Of a stretch of 64,000 nt of DNA, positions 8,640-16,982 are shown in pieces. Position 1 is the first letter of the stretch. Each line of letters starts with the position of its first letter. A program made the position numbers and the translations under genes. Where the stretch lies: the NCBI GenBank assembly GCA_002418205.1, contig DIDP01000056.1, positions 22,722 through 86,721 on the forward strand. The letters run 5' to 3'. The DNA is from Anaerolineales bacterium UBA5797. GTDB lineage: Bacteria > Chloroflexota > Anaerolineae > Anaerolineales > Villigracilaceae. The notes beneath the pieces were generated by a model. It did no database searches, was not told the origin of the DNA, and saw nothing but the letters and a program-made list of their open reading frames with translations.

Positions 8640-10730
8640 ATGATCAAGCCCGACAGAATAGTAACAACGACCTGTCCGTATTGCGGGGTGGGGTGCATGT
8701 TGAATTTGCACATCCGGGAGAATGTCGTCTATCGTGTCACCTCGCCGTTCGATGCGCCCGCCAACAAGGGCAACCTGTGCGTGAAGGGACGCTTCGGCTA
8801 CGACTTCGTCCATGCAAAAGATAGATTGACGCAGCCGTTGATGAGGAAGAATGGCGAACTCGTCCCGGCAACGTGGGATGAAGCGATGGGACATGTCGCC
8901 TCACGATTGTTGGAGATCCGCGACAAATATGGACCCGACTCGATCGGCTTCCTCGTCTCAGCCAAATGCACGAACGAGGAAAACTATCTCCTGCAAAAGG
9001 TGGCGCGCGGACTGATCGGCACGAACAACGTCGATCACTGCGCGCGGCTCTGACACTCCAGCTCTGTCGCCGGTCTGGCGGCAACCCTGGGTTCGGGCGC
9101 GATGACCAACTCGATTGGTGATATTCATCTGGCAGACGTTCTGCTCGTGACAGGCAGCAACACGACCGAGGCGCATCCGGTCATCAGCCTGGAGATGAAG
9201 AAGGCGGTTCGTCAGCACGGCGCGAAGTTGATCCTGATCGACCCGCGTGAGATCGAACTGTCGAACTTTGCGGCGATCCACATCCGCCCGCGCTCGGGTA
9301 CGGACGTGGCACTGCTCAACGCGATGGCACATGTCATCATCAACGAGGGATTGGCGAGGAAGGAATTCATCGAAGCGCGCACGGAAAACTTCGACGCGCT
9401 CAAAGAAGTGGTGAAGGACTGCACTCCGCAGTGGGCTGAGGACATCTCAGGCGTCCCTGCGGAAATGATCATCGAAGCCGCGCAGGTCTACGGTCGGGCG
9501 GGAAGCGCCGCCATCTTTTGGGCGATGGGCATCACGCAGTCGTCGCACGGCGTGGATAACGTCCAGGCGCTGGCGAATCTCGCCTTGCTGACCGGCAACT
9601 TCGGGCGGCCCGGCACGGGAGTCAATCCGCTGCGCGGGCAGAACAACGTCCAGGGCGCGTGCGATGTGGGCGGTCTTCCGAACGTCATCACGGGCTATCA
9701 GCCGGTCATCGATGAGAACGTGCGCGCGAAGTTCGAGAATGCATGGCAGACGAGCGTGAATATTCCGCCCAAGCCCGGACTGACCGTCACTGAGTTGATG
9801 AACGGCGTGCTCGAGGGACGCACCAAGGCGCTGTACATCATGGGCGAGAATCCCATCATCTCCGACCCGAATACCAATCACGTGCGCGAGGCTCTTGAAG
9901 AGATCGAGTTCCTCGTGACGCAGGACATCTTCCTCAACGAGACCGCCCAGATGGCGCATGTGGTTTTGCCCGGCGTAAGTTTCGCCGAAAAGGACGGCAC
10001 GTTCACGAACACCGAGCGGCGTGTGCAGCTGGTGCGGACCGCGCTCCCGATACGCGGCGATGCGCGCCGCGACCTCGACATCATTTGCGATTTAGGCAAA
10101 CGATTGAGCGGCTCGAACGGGAAGACTTCTTCGGATGTCATCCGCCCGGTTACAGATTGGAACTACGCTGAAGCCTCTGACGTGTACCGGGAGATTGCGG
10201 CTCTGACTCCGTCCATGGCTGGAATCAGCCACGAAAGGCTTGTTCCAAACGGACTGCAATGGCCCTGCCCCGCGCCCGATCATCCAGGGACGCCGATCCT
10301 GCACAAGGAAAAATTCACGCGCGGACTCGGCAAATTCACGCCGTTGACCTTCCGCGAGCCCATCGAAAACCCCGACGAGGAATATCCGTTCACGCTCAAC
10401 ACGGGACGTGTCCTCCAGCACTGGCACGGCGGGACGATGAGCCGCCGCTCGGAGGGACTCGATTGGGTTGTGCCGGAGGGCGAGATCCAGATCAACGATG
10501 AGGATGGTGTGCGGCTTGGAATTGAAACGGGCGATATGATCCGTGTCACCTCGCGGCGAGGCGAAGCGACTGGCAAGGCGCGCCTGACGGATAAACTCCC
10601 GCGCGGCATGGTCTTCATGAACTTCCATTTCGCGGAAGTGCCTGCCAACGCACTGACAGGCGCAGGCGTGGACCCGGTGGCGAAGATACCCGAATATAAG
10701 GTGAGTGCGGTGAAGGTTGAGAAGATTTAG
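8640..10730 (+). CDS. fdhA: Selenocysteine-containing formate dehydrogenase catalytic subunit
   Basis: This is read as one 696-residue selenoprotein with the UGA at 9051-9053 decoded as selenocysteine 138. The context is DHCARL-U-HSSSVAGL, the position of Sec140 in E. coli FdhF. The reading frame is identical on both sides of the UGA, and the downstream half has no independent ribosome site. The N-terminus binds a [4Fe-4S] cluster (C12, C15, C19, C47), followed by the molybdopterin/tungstopterin domains (GQNNVQGACDVGGLPN, HGGTMSRRSEGLD). There is no Tat signal, so it is cytosolic. AAGGAG at 8628-8633 favours the ATG at 8640 over the TTG at 8637. It oxidises formate (or reduces CO2) with NuoEF as NAD partner. 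A SECIS hairpin follows the UGA. Confidence 0.93.
9051..9090 (+). promoter_or_regulatory. UGA codon plus bacterial SECIS hairpin
   Basis: After the UGA (9051-9053), GUCGCC (9066-9071) pairs perfectly with GGCGGC (9077-9082) around the loop GGUCU (9072-9076). A lower stem CCAG/CUGG (9058-9061 with 9087-9090) closes an internal loop. The GGUCU loop and its distance of 18 bases from the UGA match the E. coli fdhF SECIS as I recall it. This would recruit SelB with Sec-tRNA. Confidence 0.88.
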
Positions 10731-10734
10731 AATA

Positions 10735-10838
10735 ATGTCATTGCGACAAAGCAATCTCCACGCCAAATAGGGGATTGCTTCGCCCTTGGTTTCGATACGC
10801 CCTTCGGGCTACTCAACCAATGGGGCTCGGAATGACAT
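10735..10838. repeat. Nested inverted repeats between the two formate dehydrogenase genes
   Basis: Outer arms TGTCATT (10736-10742) and AATGACA (10831-10837) enclose GCAATCTCC / GGGGATTGC. These enclose a separate TTGGTT..AACCAA unit (10786-10820) containing the TACGCC-CTTCGGGC pattern. It looks like one dispersed repeat inserted in another. No coding potential is seen. The ribosome site of the next gene begins just after it. Confidence 0.6.
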
Positions 10839-10856
10839 AATCTCGGAGGTGTCTTA

Positions 10857-13106
10857 ATGGTTGCTGAAATAAAGCTGGATCCCAATCGGGTTATAGAAGA
10901 CAAAGTAGTCACAACAACCTGTTCCTACTGCGGCGTGGGCTGTAACTTGGAATTGCACGTCAAGGATGATTTCATCTTCAAGGTCACTTCGCCGTTTGAA
11001 TCACCGGTCAACAAGGGGAATCTGTGCGTCAAGGGGCGGTTTGGTTACGATTACATCTACCATCCCAAACGAGTGACCACGCCGCTCGTGCGGAGATATT
11101 TGCTCGAAGGGAAACCAAAGCCCGAGGGACGCGAACAAGTCTTTGCCATCAGCATGGACGGTAAACCGATTCCTAATTCGCAGATTTCCAACGATTGGGA
11201 TTGGGTGGCGACCGATTGGGATACGGCGCTTGACATTACCGTTGATAATCTCGTCCGCATCTATCAACGCGATGGCTCGGACGCGATGGCGGTCTATTGC
11301 TGTGCCAAAGCCACAAATGAGGATAACTATCTCCTGCAAAAAATGTGGCGCGCCTTATTCCGCACGAACAACGTGGATCACTGCACACGTTTGTGCCATG
11401 CAGGTTCAGTGGTGGCGCTGCAAAAGGCAGTCGGTTCCTCTGCGATGAGCAATACCGCCTCGCAGGTCATCATGAACGACGTGTTCATCGTCACGGGGTC
11501 GAACACGGGCGAGAATCATCCCATCATCGCGTTGCAGATGAAGGAAGCGGTGCAGAAGTATGGCGCGAAGATGATCGTCGTGGACCCGCGCCGCATCGAC
11601 CTGGTGGACTTCGCCGAGCTGTGGCTGCCGCTCAAGCCTGGGACAAATGTCCCTGTGTTCAGCGCGATGGGGCATGTAATTGTCAAGGAAGAGCTGGTCA
11701 ATTGGGATTTCGTCAAAAATCGCACACAGGGCTTTGATGAATTTCTTGAGTCGCTGGAGAAGTTCACGCCTGAATATGCGGAGGAAATCAGTGGAGTCCC
11801 TGCGGAGGATATTCGCAAAGCGGCGCGGATGTATGCCACCGCGAAGAACGGCGCGATCTATTGGGGCATGGGTATTTCGCAACTCTCGCATGGAACCGCG
11901 TCTGCGTTGGCGTTGATCCATCTGGCATTCCTCACGGGTCACATCGGACGAGACGGCACAGGGTTGAATCCGTTGCGCGGACAGAACAACGTGCAGGGTG
12001 CCAGCGACATGGGCGCGATGCCGTTCCATTATCCCGGCTACATGCGCGTGGACAACGAAGACAATGCCAGACAATGGGAAGCGGCGTGGAACATCGAAGC
12101 GGGCGGTCTCTCGCGCAAGCTCGGTCTCACCACCACCGAAATTCTCGGTCATGCGCACGAGGGCGGCGTGCGTGCGCTCTACATCATGGGCGAGAATCCG
12201 ATGATGTCTGAGCCGAATCTCAACGAGACGCGCAAACACATGACGCATCTCGAATTCCTCGTCGCGCAGGATCTGTTCATCAACGAGTCGGGCGCGTTTG
12301 CAGATGTCTTTTTGCCCGCGGCTTCGTTCGCAGAAAAGGATGGGACGTTCACCAACACGGACCGGAGAGTCCAACGCGTGCGGACGGCTCTCGCGCCCCG
12401 CGGGCTGGCGCGTCCGGACTGGAAAATTCTCTGCGATTTGGCGACCAGGCTCGAGGTCCGAATTGGACGCGGGTTTACATCCAAATGGGATTATGAGGCA
12501 CCAGAGGAAATCCTGAGTGAGATGGCGTCCGTCAACAAGGATTATGCGGGCGTGACATATGAGCGCATCGAGAAGGTCGGGTTGCAATACCCCGTTCCCG
12601 ATATGGATCATCCCGGCACGCCGACGTTGTTCAAAGAAGACTTCCCGAGCGGGCGCGGAAAGTTTCATGCGCTCGATTATGTGCCCGTGATGGAGGAAGC
12701 CGATGACGAGTATCCGTTCATTCTGACGACGGGACGCCTGCTCGAACACTGGCACGGCGGCACGATGACGCGGCACTCGTCGCTGAATGAGGCGTACCCC
12801 GAAGCGCGCGTGGAGATGCACCCCGCGGACGCGGAGATGCACGGCATCACAAATAACATGCCCGTGCGCGTGACCTCGCGCCGCGGCGAGATCGTTTTGC
12901 GCTGTACTGTGACCGAGAAGACGACGGTGGGCGTGGTGTTCATTCCGTGGCACTTCCACGAAGCCGCCGCGAATTTATTGACGAACGACGCGCTTGATCC
13001 CGAGGCAAAGATCCCCGAATTCAAGGCGTGCGCAGTACAGGTGTTCCCTGCGATGGAGAATGAGTTGCCGAATCCTGATGTCGAGGTGAGGAGGGGGAGG
13101 TATTAA
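10857..13106 (+). CDS. Cysteine-type formate dehydrogenase catalytic subunit paralogue
   Basis: The 749-residue protein is homologous to the upstream selenoprotein along its whole length. Its active-site residue is Cys180 (DHCTRLCHAGSV), encoded by TGC at 11394. The N-terminal [4Fe-4S] cysteines are 22, 25, 29 and 57, and the molybdopterin motifs GQNNVQGASDMG and HGGTMTRHSS are present. About 40 extra residues lie between the cluster and the first domain. GGAGGT at 10845-10850 supports the start. It could be an isoenzyme used when selenium is scarce, sharing the NuoEF and ferredoxin subunits, or a dehydrogenase for another substrate. No signal peptide is seen. Confidence 0.88.
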   Translation: MVAEIKLDPNRVIEDKVVTTTCSYCGVGCNLELHVKDDFIFKVTSPFESPVNKGNLCVKGRFGYDYIYHPKRVTTPLVRRYLLEGKPKPEGREQVFAISMDGKPIPNSQISNDWDWVATDWDTALDITVDNLVRIYQRDGSDAMAVYCCAKATNEDNYLLQKMWRALFRTNNVDHCTRLCHAGSVVALQKAVGSSAMSNTASQVIMNDVFIVTGSNTGENHPIIALQMKEAVQKYGAKMIVVDPRRIDLVDFAELWLPLKPGTNVPVFSAMGHVIVKEELVNWDFVKNRTQGFDEFLESLEKFTPEYAEEISGVPAEDIRKAARMYATAKNGAIYWGMGISQLSHGTASALALIHLAFLTGHIGRDGTGLNPLRGQNNVQGASDMGAMPFHYPGYMRVDNEDNARQWEAAWNIEAGGLSRKLGLTTTEILGHAHEGGVRALYIMGENPMMSEPNLNETRKHMTHLEFLVAQDLFINESGAFADVFLPAASFAEKDGTFTNTDRRVQRVRTALAPRGLARPDWKILCDLATRLEVRIGRGFTSKWDYEAPEEILSEMASVNKDYAGVTYERIEKVGLQYPVPDMDHPGTPTLFKEDFPSGRGKFHALDYVPVMEEADDEYPFILTTGRLLEHWHGGTMTRHSSLNEAYPEARVEMHPADAEMHGITNNMPVRVTSRRGEIVLRCTVTEKTTVGVVFIPWHFHEAAANLLTNDALDPEAKIPEFKACAVQVFPAMENELPNPDVEVRRGRY

Positions 13107-13195
13107 TGGGGATATCGAAGAAATGGAAATGGTTTTGTATTAATCTTGTTTGCTGTATAACATTACAGTTTTTTGAAAGGATTGAAATTGGGTAA
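13106..13195 (+). pseudogene. Possible truncated start of a lost operon gene (29-codon ORF)
   Basis: A very strong purine-rich ribosome site (13090-13100) and an ATG overlapping the paralogue's stop codon (TAATG) open a 29-codon frame, MGISKKWKWF onward. It ends at 13195 after base composition switches abruptly to AT-rich. The start signals look genuine but the body resembles no family I know. The simplest reading is that a downstream formate dehydrogenase operon gene was cut here by the AT-rich insertion. Confidence 0.35.
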
Positions 13196-13339
13196 AAAAA
13201 GTGCTATTCTATTATTAGTTAGAAGTGGAAAATCTTAGCTAACCTCTCCTTCTCAAATTGTTGATATATAAAACATAATTACCGACACATTATTAATCTT
13301 ATCAAGCCGCTCGGTTAGGGTTGAAATAAGGATTTAACA

Positions 13340-14884
13340 ATGGCAGCGTGGTATCAAGTAATTCCTCGGAGACTCACCTATACCAATGTTGGGTTTTGGC
13401 TTGGCATATGGAATGAGGATTTGCCCGATGATGTTATTGAGATTCGCTTTTCAACACGAAATGGGCTAGTTCGAAATTATTTTCCACCAACAAACAGTTG
13501 GATGAAAAGAGGAACTCCCGCGGAAAAACGAGTTTGGCATAGATGGGTAGAGTTTAGTGGGTTGCAACTTCAACCAGAAACTGAATTTAAAGGTGAACTT
13601 CTTGTTGGGGGTAATGTAAAAGCTGCAGGTATAGGAAGAACTTTGCCTAATCGAATACCGCTCAAGAAAAATGTGGAAGATGGTTTGACAAAGCCTTTTA
13701 CTATATTTGTTGGCTCTTGCTATCTTCAACGGAATGACCCAGATTCTAAAGTGTCTAATGCCTTTATGAGATTGTGGAGGAACCCATTCTTGAGTCCTGA
13801 TATAAAATTCCTTTGTGGGGATCAAATATATTTTGATAACCCTTACGGTGATTTCATAGCGGAAAACGCCAAGGATTATCCATTTAGAAATTATGAAAAA
13901 TGGTTCAGGGAACGTCTTACAAATAAATATCGTAGGACTTGGAATAAATTGTCCCCCCTACTGTCGCACGGGGCAACCTATATGATGTCCGATGATCATG
14001 AGTATTGGAATGATTACCCTTATAATACCGGGGCGCCGTGGATATTTGGTATGCAACCAATTGCTTCTTATTTAACTTATATAAAGAAAAAGACTGAACA
14101 ATTCGCAGAGGCGTTTCAAATTACTCACCTTAATGATACGTTTAAGGTTGGAGAAGATCTCGATTTTTTTATCCTTGATACTAGACGGAATCGTTCGTTG
14201 GTTGATGATACATTTGCGAATCCGAATGACTTTGCTAGTGCAATGTCATGGGTGAGAAACCTTAAATCTCCTGGTCTATTAATCATGAGCTCACCGATTT
14301 TTGTGCCAAGAAAGAATTATGTAGAGGAATGGTATCTATTTGATTATATTGGTGATCACAATCTTCCATATTTTGAAAATCAATTTATTCCACTTGCTCA
14401 TGCGTTGCTTGAATCGAAAGTGGATATTGTTGTTATAAGTGGTGACCCTCACTTTAGTAGAACTGCTATTGCTGAAATTGGTGGGTCAAACCCTCATAAA
14501 ATAGTTGAGGTTATATCATCTGCTATGGCAACCATAGACGATGCTCCGGGGGATCCTAAGCCCGGACCCAATTTTTTCCCGTTACCTCGTCAAAAACATC
14601 CAACAATCCAATCGGCAACTGTCCAGTATCGCAAATATTCACGTATCAATGAAGACGAGGAACGAGCAGTAGATAATTTTGTGACTGTCGGTTTTGTTCG
14701 ATTGCCCGACGGGGGAATTGAGATGCACGTTCGCTCCTGGATGCACAAGAGACTTGATAATTCTCAGAATAACGTTCCAATTGATTTTGAGGACTCTATT
14801 GTTCTTTATGGAGAAAATCGCCCCCTTGCAAAAAACAATTCTTGGTTAGTTCCAGTTATTACGGTTCTAAATCAGCCTCAATAG
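13340..14884 (+). CDS. PhoD-like metallophosphatase
   Basis: The 514-residue protein carries the calcineurin-like motifs of the PhoD family in order: GSCYLQRN (125-132), the metal site LCGDQIYFD (158-166), MMSDDHEYWND (215-225), FILDTRRNR, and VISGDPHFSRTA toward the C-terminus. PhoD enzymes hydrolyse phosphodiesters and monoesters and are usually exported, but no signal peptide or Tat motif is visible, so this one appears cytosolic. AAGGA precedes the ATG. Codon use and base composition are much AT-richer than in the flanking operons, which suggests recent transfer. The gene is followed 30 bases later by an unknown partner gene. Confidence 0.8.
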   Translation: MAAWYQVIPRRLTYTNVGFWLGIWNEDLPDDVIEIRFSTRNGLVRNYFPPTNSWMKRGTPAEKRVWHRWVEFSGLQLQPETEFKGELLVGGNVKAAGIGRTLPNRIPLKKNVEDGLTKPFTIFVGSCYLQRNDPDSKVSNAFMRLWRNPFLSPDIKFLCGDQIYFDNPYGDFIAENAKDYPFRNYEKWFRERLTNKYRRTWNKLSPLLSHGATYMMSDDHEYWNDYPYNTGAPWIFGMQPIASYLTYIKKKTEQFAEAFQITHLNDTFKVGEDLDFFILDTRRNRSLVDDTFANPNDFASAMSWVRNLKSPGLLIMSSPIFVPRKNYVEEWYLFDYIGDHNLPYFENQFIPLAHALLESKVDIVVISGDPHFSRTAIAEIGGSNPHKIVEVISSAMATIDDAPGDPKPGPNFFPLPRQKHPTIQSATVQYRKYSRINEDEERAVDNFVTVGFVRLPDGGIEMHVRSWMHKRLDNSQNNVPIDFEDSIVLYGENRPLAKNNSWLVPVITVLNQPQ

Positions 14885-14914
14885 TAACTATGGGAAGAGT
14901 GAAAGGAGAGAACA

Positions 14915-15586
14915 ATGCCAGACCAAATTTTTCCAGATAATGTGTTTGATGCGAGAATTATTTCGGTTGATCAACATGCCAATGGTATATTATTTATAAC
15001 ACTCGTTCCTAGTGATATAAAGGGATCTCCCAGTCGGCTCACTCCAAGGGAGAATTTCTCAATTGATCAGCGTAATCATTCTGGAATAATAGGGGTGGCT
15101 CTTGCCGCATATCTCAACAACTTAACTGTACGGGTTCTAGTAAACCCGAATGCCGATGAGAGACCGGGAGGCGTTCGCGTAATAACCTCAGTTGCAATTC
15201 GACAGGAAGGCGTATTCCCATATATGAGAGTAGCTCCGGTAGGCGATTTGTTTCCAGAGCCAAGCCAAGTAGGCGAACCTCCATCTGCAGCAGAACTTCC
15301 GTCAGATGGTATTGACAAACCCGAAGCAATGCCAAAAGATACGAATCCATTTGGGTTGACAAGAAATTCGGTAAATTTAAAATATAGTTCTTCTGGCGAA
15401 ATAGTTTCCCCTTCAGCATCAAAACGATCTGAAGACTATTATCAAAATCTTTTGAAGTCGTTAGTTGAAGAACTCCAAAATAATATTGGTATGATGGCTG
15501 AACGATCGCTAAAAGAAAATCAACGATTGATTTCGAAATTAGCAGAACTAAATAAGCAAATTGCGAATGATCATGATTACGAATGA
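14915..15586 (+). CDS. Unknown protein paired with the PhoD-like gene
   Basis: I do not recognise this 223-residue protein. Residues 1-100 look like a compact beta-rich domain (FDARIISVDQHANGILFI). Residues 105-165 are proline- and serine-rich and probably disordered. The last 50 residues form a charged amphipathic helix, likely a coiled coil (LLKSLVEELQNNIGMMAERS). There is no signal peptide or membrane segment. AAAGGAG at 14902-14908 is a strong ribosome site. The gene shares the AT-rich composition of the phosphatase and is probably co-transcribed and transferred with it. It could be a regulatory or structural partner; no function can be assigned. Confidence 0.65.
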   Translation: MPDQIFPDNVFDARIISVDQHANGILFITLVPSDIKGSPSRLTPRENFSIDQRNHSGIIGVALAAYLNNLTVRVLVNPNADERPGGVRVITSVAIRQEGVFPYMRVAPVGDLFPEPSQVGEPPSAAELPSDGIDKPEAMPKDTNPFGLTRNSVNLKYSSSGEIVSPSASKRSEDYYQNLLKSLVEELQNNIGMMAERSLKENQRLISKLAELNKQIANDHDYE

Positions 15587-15678
15587 TAAGGTAAAAATCT
15601 AATTATGAATTCGATATGATCATAACTTTGTGAAAACGGATTTTCGATGCGTGTCATGACCTCACCCTGGTTGAGACG

Positions 15679-15910
15679 GTTGATCGGCGTGTCGGGTTGA
15701 CCTATCCCCCCGTCGCCTTCGGCGTGCTTCGCGACCTTCCCAAATGGGAAGAGGGCTTAATACCCGATGGGTTTGTTGAGTTTCCAAAGCAATGTACATT
15801 TTCGAGAAGCAAAAGCCTCTCTCCTTTAGGAGAGACGGGAGAGAGGTTTGGTAATTCTGTATGCCGTGGCATGGATGTGTCCCTTGCGGATGATTATACC
15901 GCTGTCACCT
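15679..15910. repeat. Mosaic intergenic repeat, copy 1
   Basis: This block contains TTGATCGGCGTGTCGG, CCTATCCCCCCG, CTTCCCAAATGGGAAGAG, a GAGAGACGGGAGAG hairpin half, and ATGCCGTGGCATGG..GATTATACCGC. The same segments recur in different combinations at 16443-16580 and 16829-16972. Stop codons interrupt all long frames. It lies at the right edge of the AT-rich phosphatase island; nothing else is seen in 15587-15969. Confidence 0.65.
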
Positions 15911-15969
15911 CTTTTACCTTTCGAGATAGCTCATCCAAATACAAAAAGGCAAAATTAGGATGAAATGAA

Positions 15970-16368
15970 TTAGCGTAGTCCCAACATTACCAAACAAATA
16001 TATAAAAGACCCAAACCGATAATTAAAATAAAAGGTGATAGTAACAAAATGTTTTTGGCATTGATTGGCATGGGTCGTTCTATGGTCATCGGCTTGAGTT
16101 TTTCACATACAGGAACAGACAATATCCCTGTATCCACTTGTTCCTCTGTGTACTGTTTAACAGCAATCAGATCATCCAGTCCCATAGAGTGATTACATGC
16201 ACTCCATGTGAAAAGATATCCTTTTTCTGCAATGAAGACGGGGATAAATAGTATGTTGAACCAGCCTCTCCACCTTTCAATAGTACATTCGGAATATTGG
16301 CCGCATATACAACACTTATGTTGAATCATTCCAAGTTTTTTTAAACGATAATAGATTCCAAAATGCAT
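15970..16368 (-). CDS. Small zinc-ribbon membrane protein
   Basis: This 132-residue protein has an N-terminal zinc-ribbon-like part with CCICG and a later single cysteine (WSACNHSMGL). Between them is a hydrophobic WFNILFIPVFIAEKGYLF segment like that in bacterial zinc-ribbon-15 proteins. One clear transmembrane helix closes the C-terminus (ILLLSPFILIIGLGLLYICLVM). The second metal-binding pair is incomplete (C..N), so metal binding is doubtful. A GGAGGAGC ribosome site precedes the ATG at 16368. It is AT-rich and sits alone among repeats, which suggests an acquired gene. Function unknown. Confidence 0.65.
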   Translation of the reverse strand: MHFGIYYRLKKLGMIQHKCCICGQYSECTIERWRGWFNILFIPVFIAEKGYLFTWSACNHSMGLDDLIAVKQYTEEQVDTGILSVPVCEKLKPMTIERPMPINAKNILLLSPFILIIGLGLLYICLVMLGLR

Positions 16369-16442
16369 TGCTCCTCCATTTCACGGTAAGAAACGACATT
16401 TCAATATCCCTTACTATAAGAACTTTACTTTAATTGCGATGA

Positions 16443-16580
16443 TTGATCGGCGTGTCGGTTGGACCTATCCCCCCGCCCTTCCCAAATGGGAAGAGAGCTT
16501 GTTGCACGATGAATTAGCTTCTCCCCCGTGGGGGAGACGGGAGAGGGGTTATGTGACGATTCCATTTCTGTGTGCCTAAT
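16443..16580. repeat. Mosaic intergenic repeat, copy 2
   Basis: This block shares TTGATCGGCGTGTCGG, CCTATCCCCCCG and CTTCCCAAATGGGAAGAG with copy 1. It shares GACGGGAGAGGGGTTATGTGA and the following TTCTGTGTGCC stretch with copy 3. A CTCCCCC-GTG-GGGGGAG hairpin lies near 16521-16536. Confidence 0.65.
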
Positions 16581-16782
16581 GATGTTGTCGTCCAAAATGC
16601 GTAACAGATCGCTGAAGTCGGAGTTGACGAACATCCTGTCCCTTTACCTTCATGTAGTGGACGATCATTTCCCAAACGGTATCGAACCGCGCTTTCGGTG
16701 GCTGTCCCTGCCAGAATTTCAGGTCAAATGACCTATCCATATCCTGTAGTTTGCCTCTGCGTTCCATGAAATTGGTTCTCAT
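16576..16782 (-). CDS. Small hypothetical protein (68 residues)
   Basis: A short frame reads MDRSFDLKFWQGQPP..RFDTVWEMIVHYMKVKG..LRLQRSV. The pattern is FDLKFWQ, an aromatic helix and a terminal RLQRSV. I recall similar short acidic/aromatic proteins in Chloroflexota and Cyanobacteria, sometimes annotated as toxin-antitoxin accessory proteins. That recollection is unverified. The frame starts at 16782 or, in phase, at the ATG at 16767. The ribosome site is weak and repeats flank both sides, so it may be a relic. No partner gene is adjacent. Confidence 0.45.
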   Translation of the reverse strand: MRTNFMERRGKLQDMDRSFDLKFWQGQPPKARFDTVWEMIVHYMKVKGQDVRQLRLQRSVTHFGRQHH

Positions 16783-16828
16783 GTCCTGATTCTACCTTAT
16801 TCTTGGAGGCGGCTAATCAAAGTGGTAG

Positions 16829-16972
16829 GCGGGAGAGGGGTTATGTGATTCTGTGTGCCGTGGCATGGGCGTGGTCCCTTGCGGGGGATTATACCGCCCC
16901 TCTGTCGGCTGGACATCTTCGCGAAGCACACCTTTAGGTGCCCCCAAATTCCAAAAAGCGGAATTTTGGGGA
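16829..16972. repeat. Mosaic intergenic repeat, copy 3, with terminal hairpin
   Basis: GGGAGAGGGGTTATGTGATT and GTGCCGTGGCATGG..GATTATACCGCC repeat the segments of copies 1 and 2. It ends in a hairpin at 16941-16972 (CCCCAAATTCC with GGAATTTTGGGG, one bulge), just beyond the PPK2 stop. The hairpin has no clear U-tract on either strand, so a terminator role is weak. Confidence 0.55.
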
Positions 16973-16982
16973 GAACTGGTTG

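Noticed and set aside
8640..10730. Two separate formate dehydrogenase fragments or a nonsense pseudogene at 9051
   Set aside because: The frame is continuous, the UGA falls at the active-site Sec position, and a matching SECIS hairpin follows; one selenoprotein explains everything.
11406..12959. 517-codon minus-strand frame inside the Cys-type formate dehydrogenase
   Set aside because: It is a long antisense frame produced by GC-rich codon bias; the plus frame has full molybdopterin motifs.
15587..16980. CRISPR array or insertion sequence in the repeat-rich region
   Set aside because: The repeats are mosaic and unevenly spaced with no regular spacers, and no transposase or terminal inverted repeats are seen.
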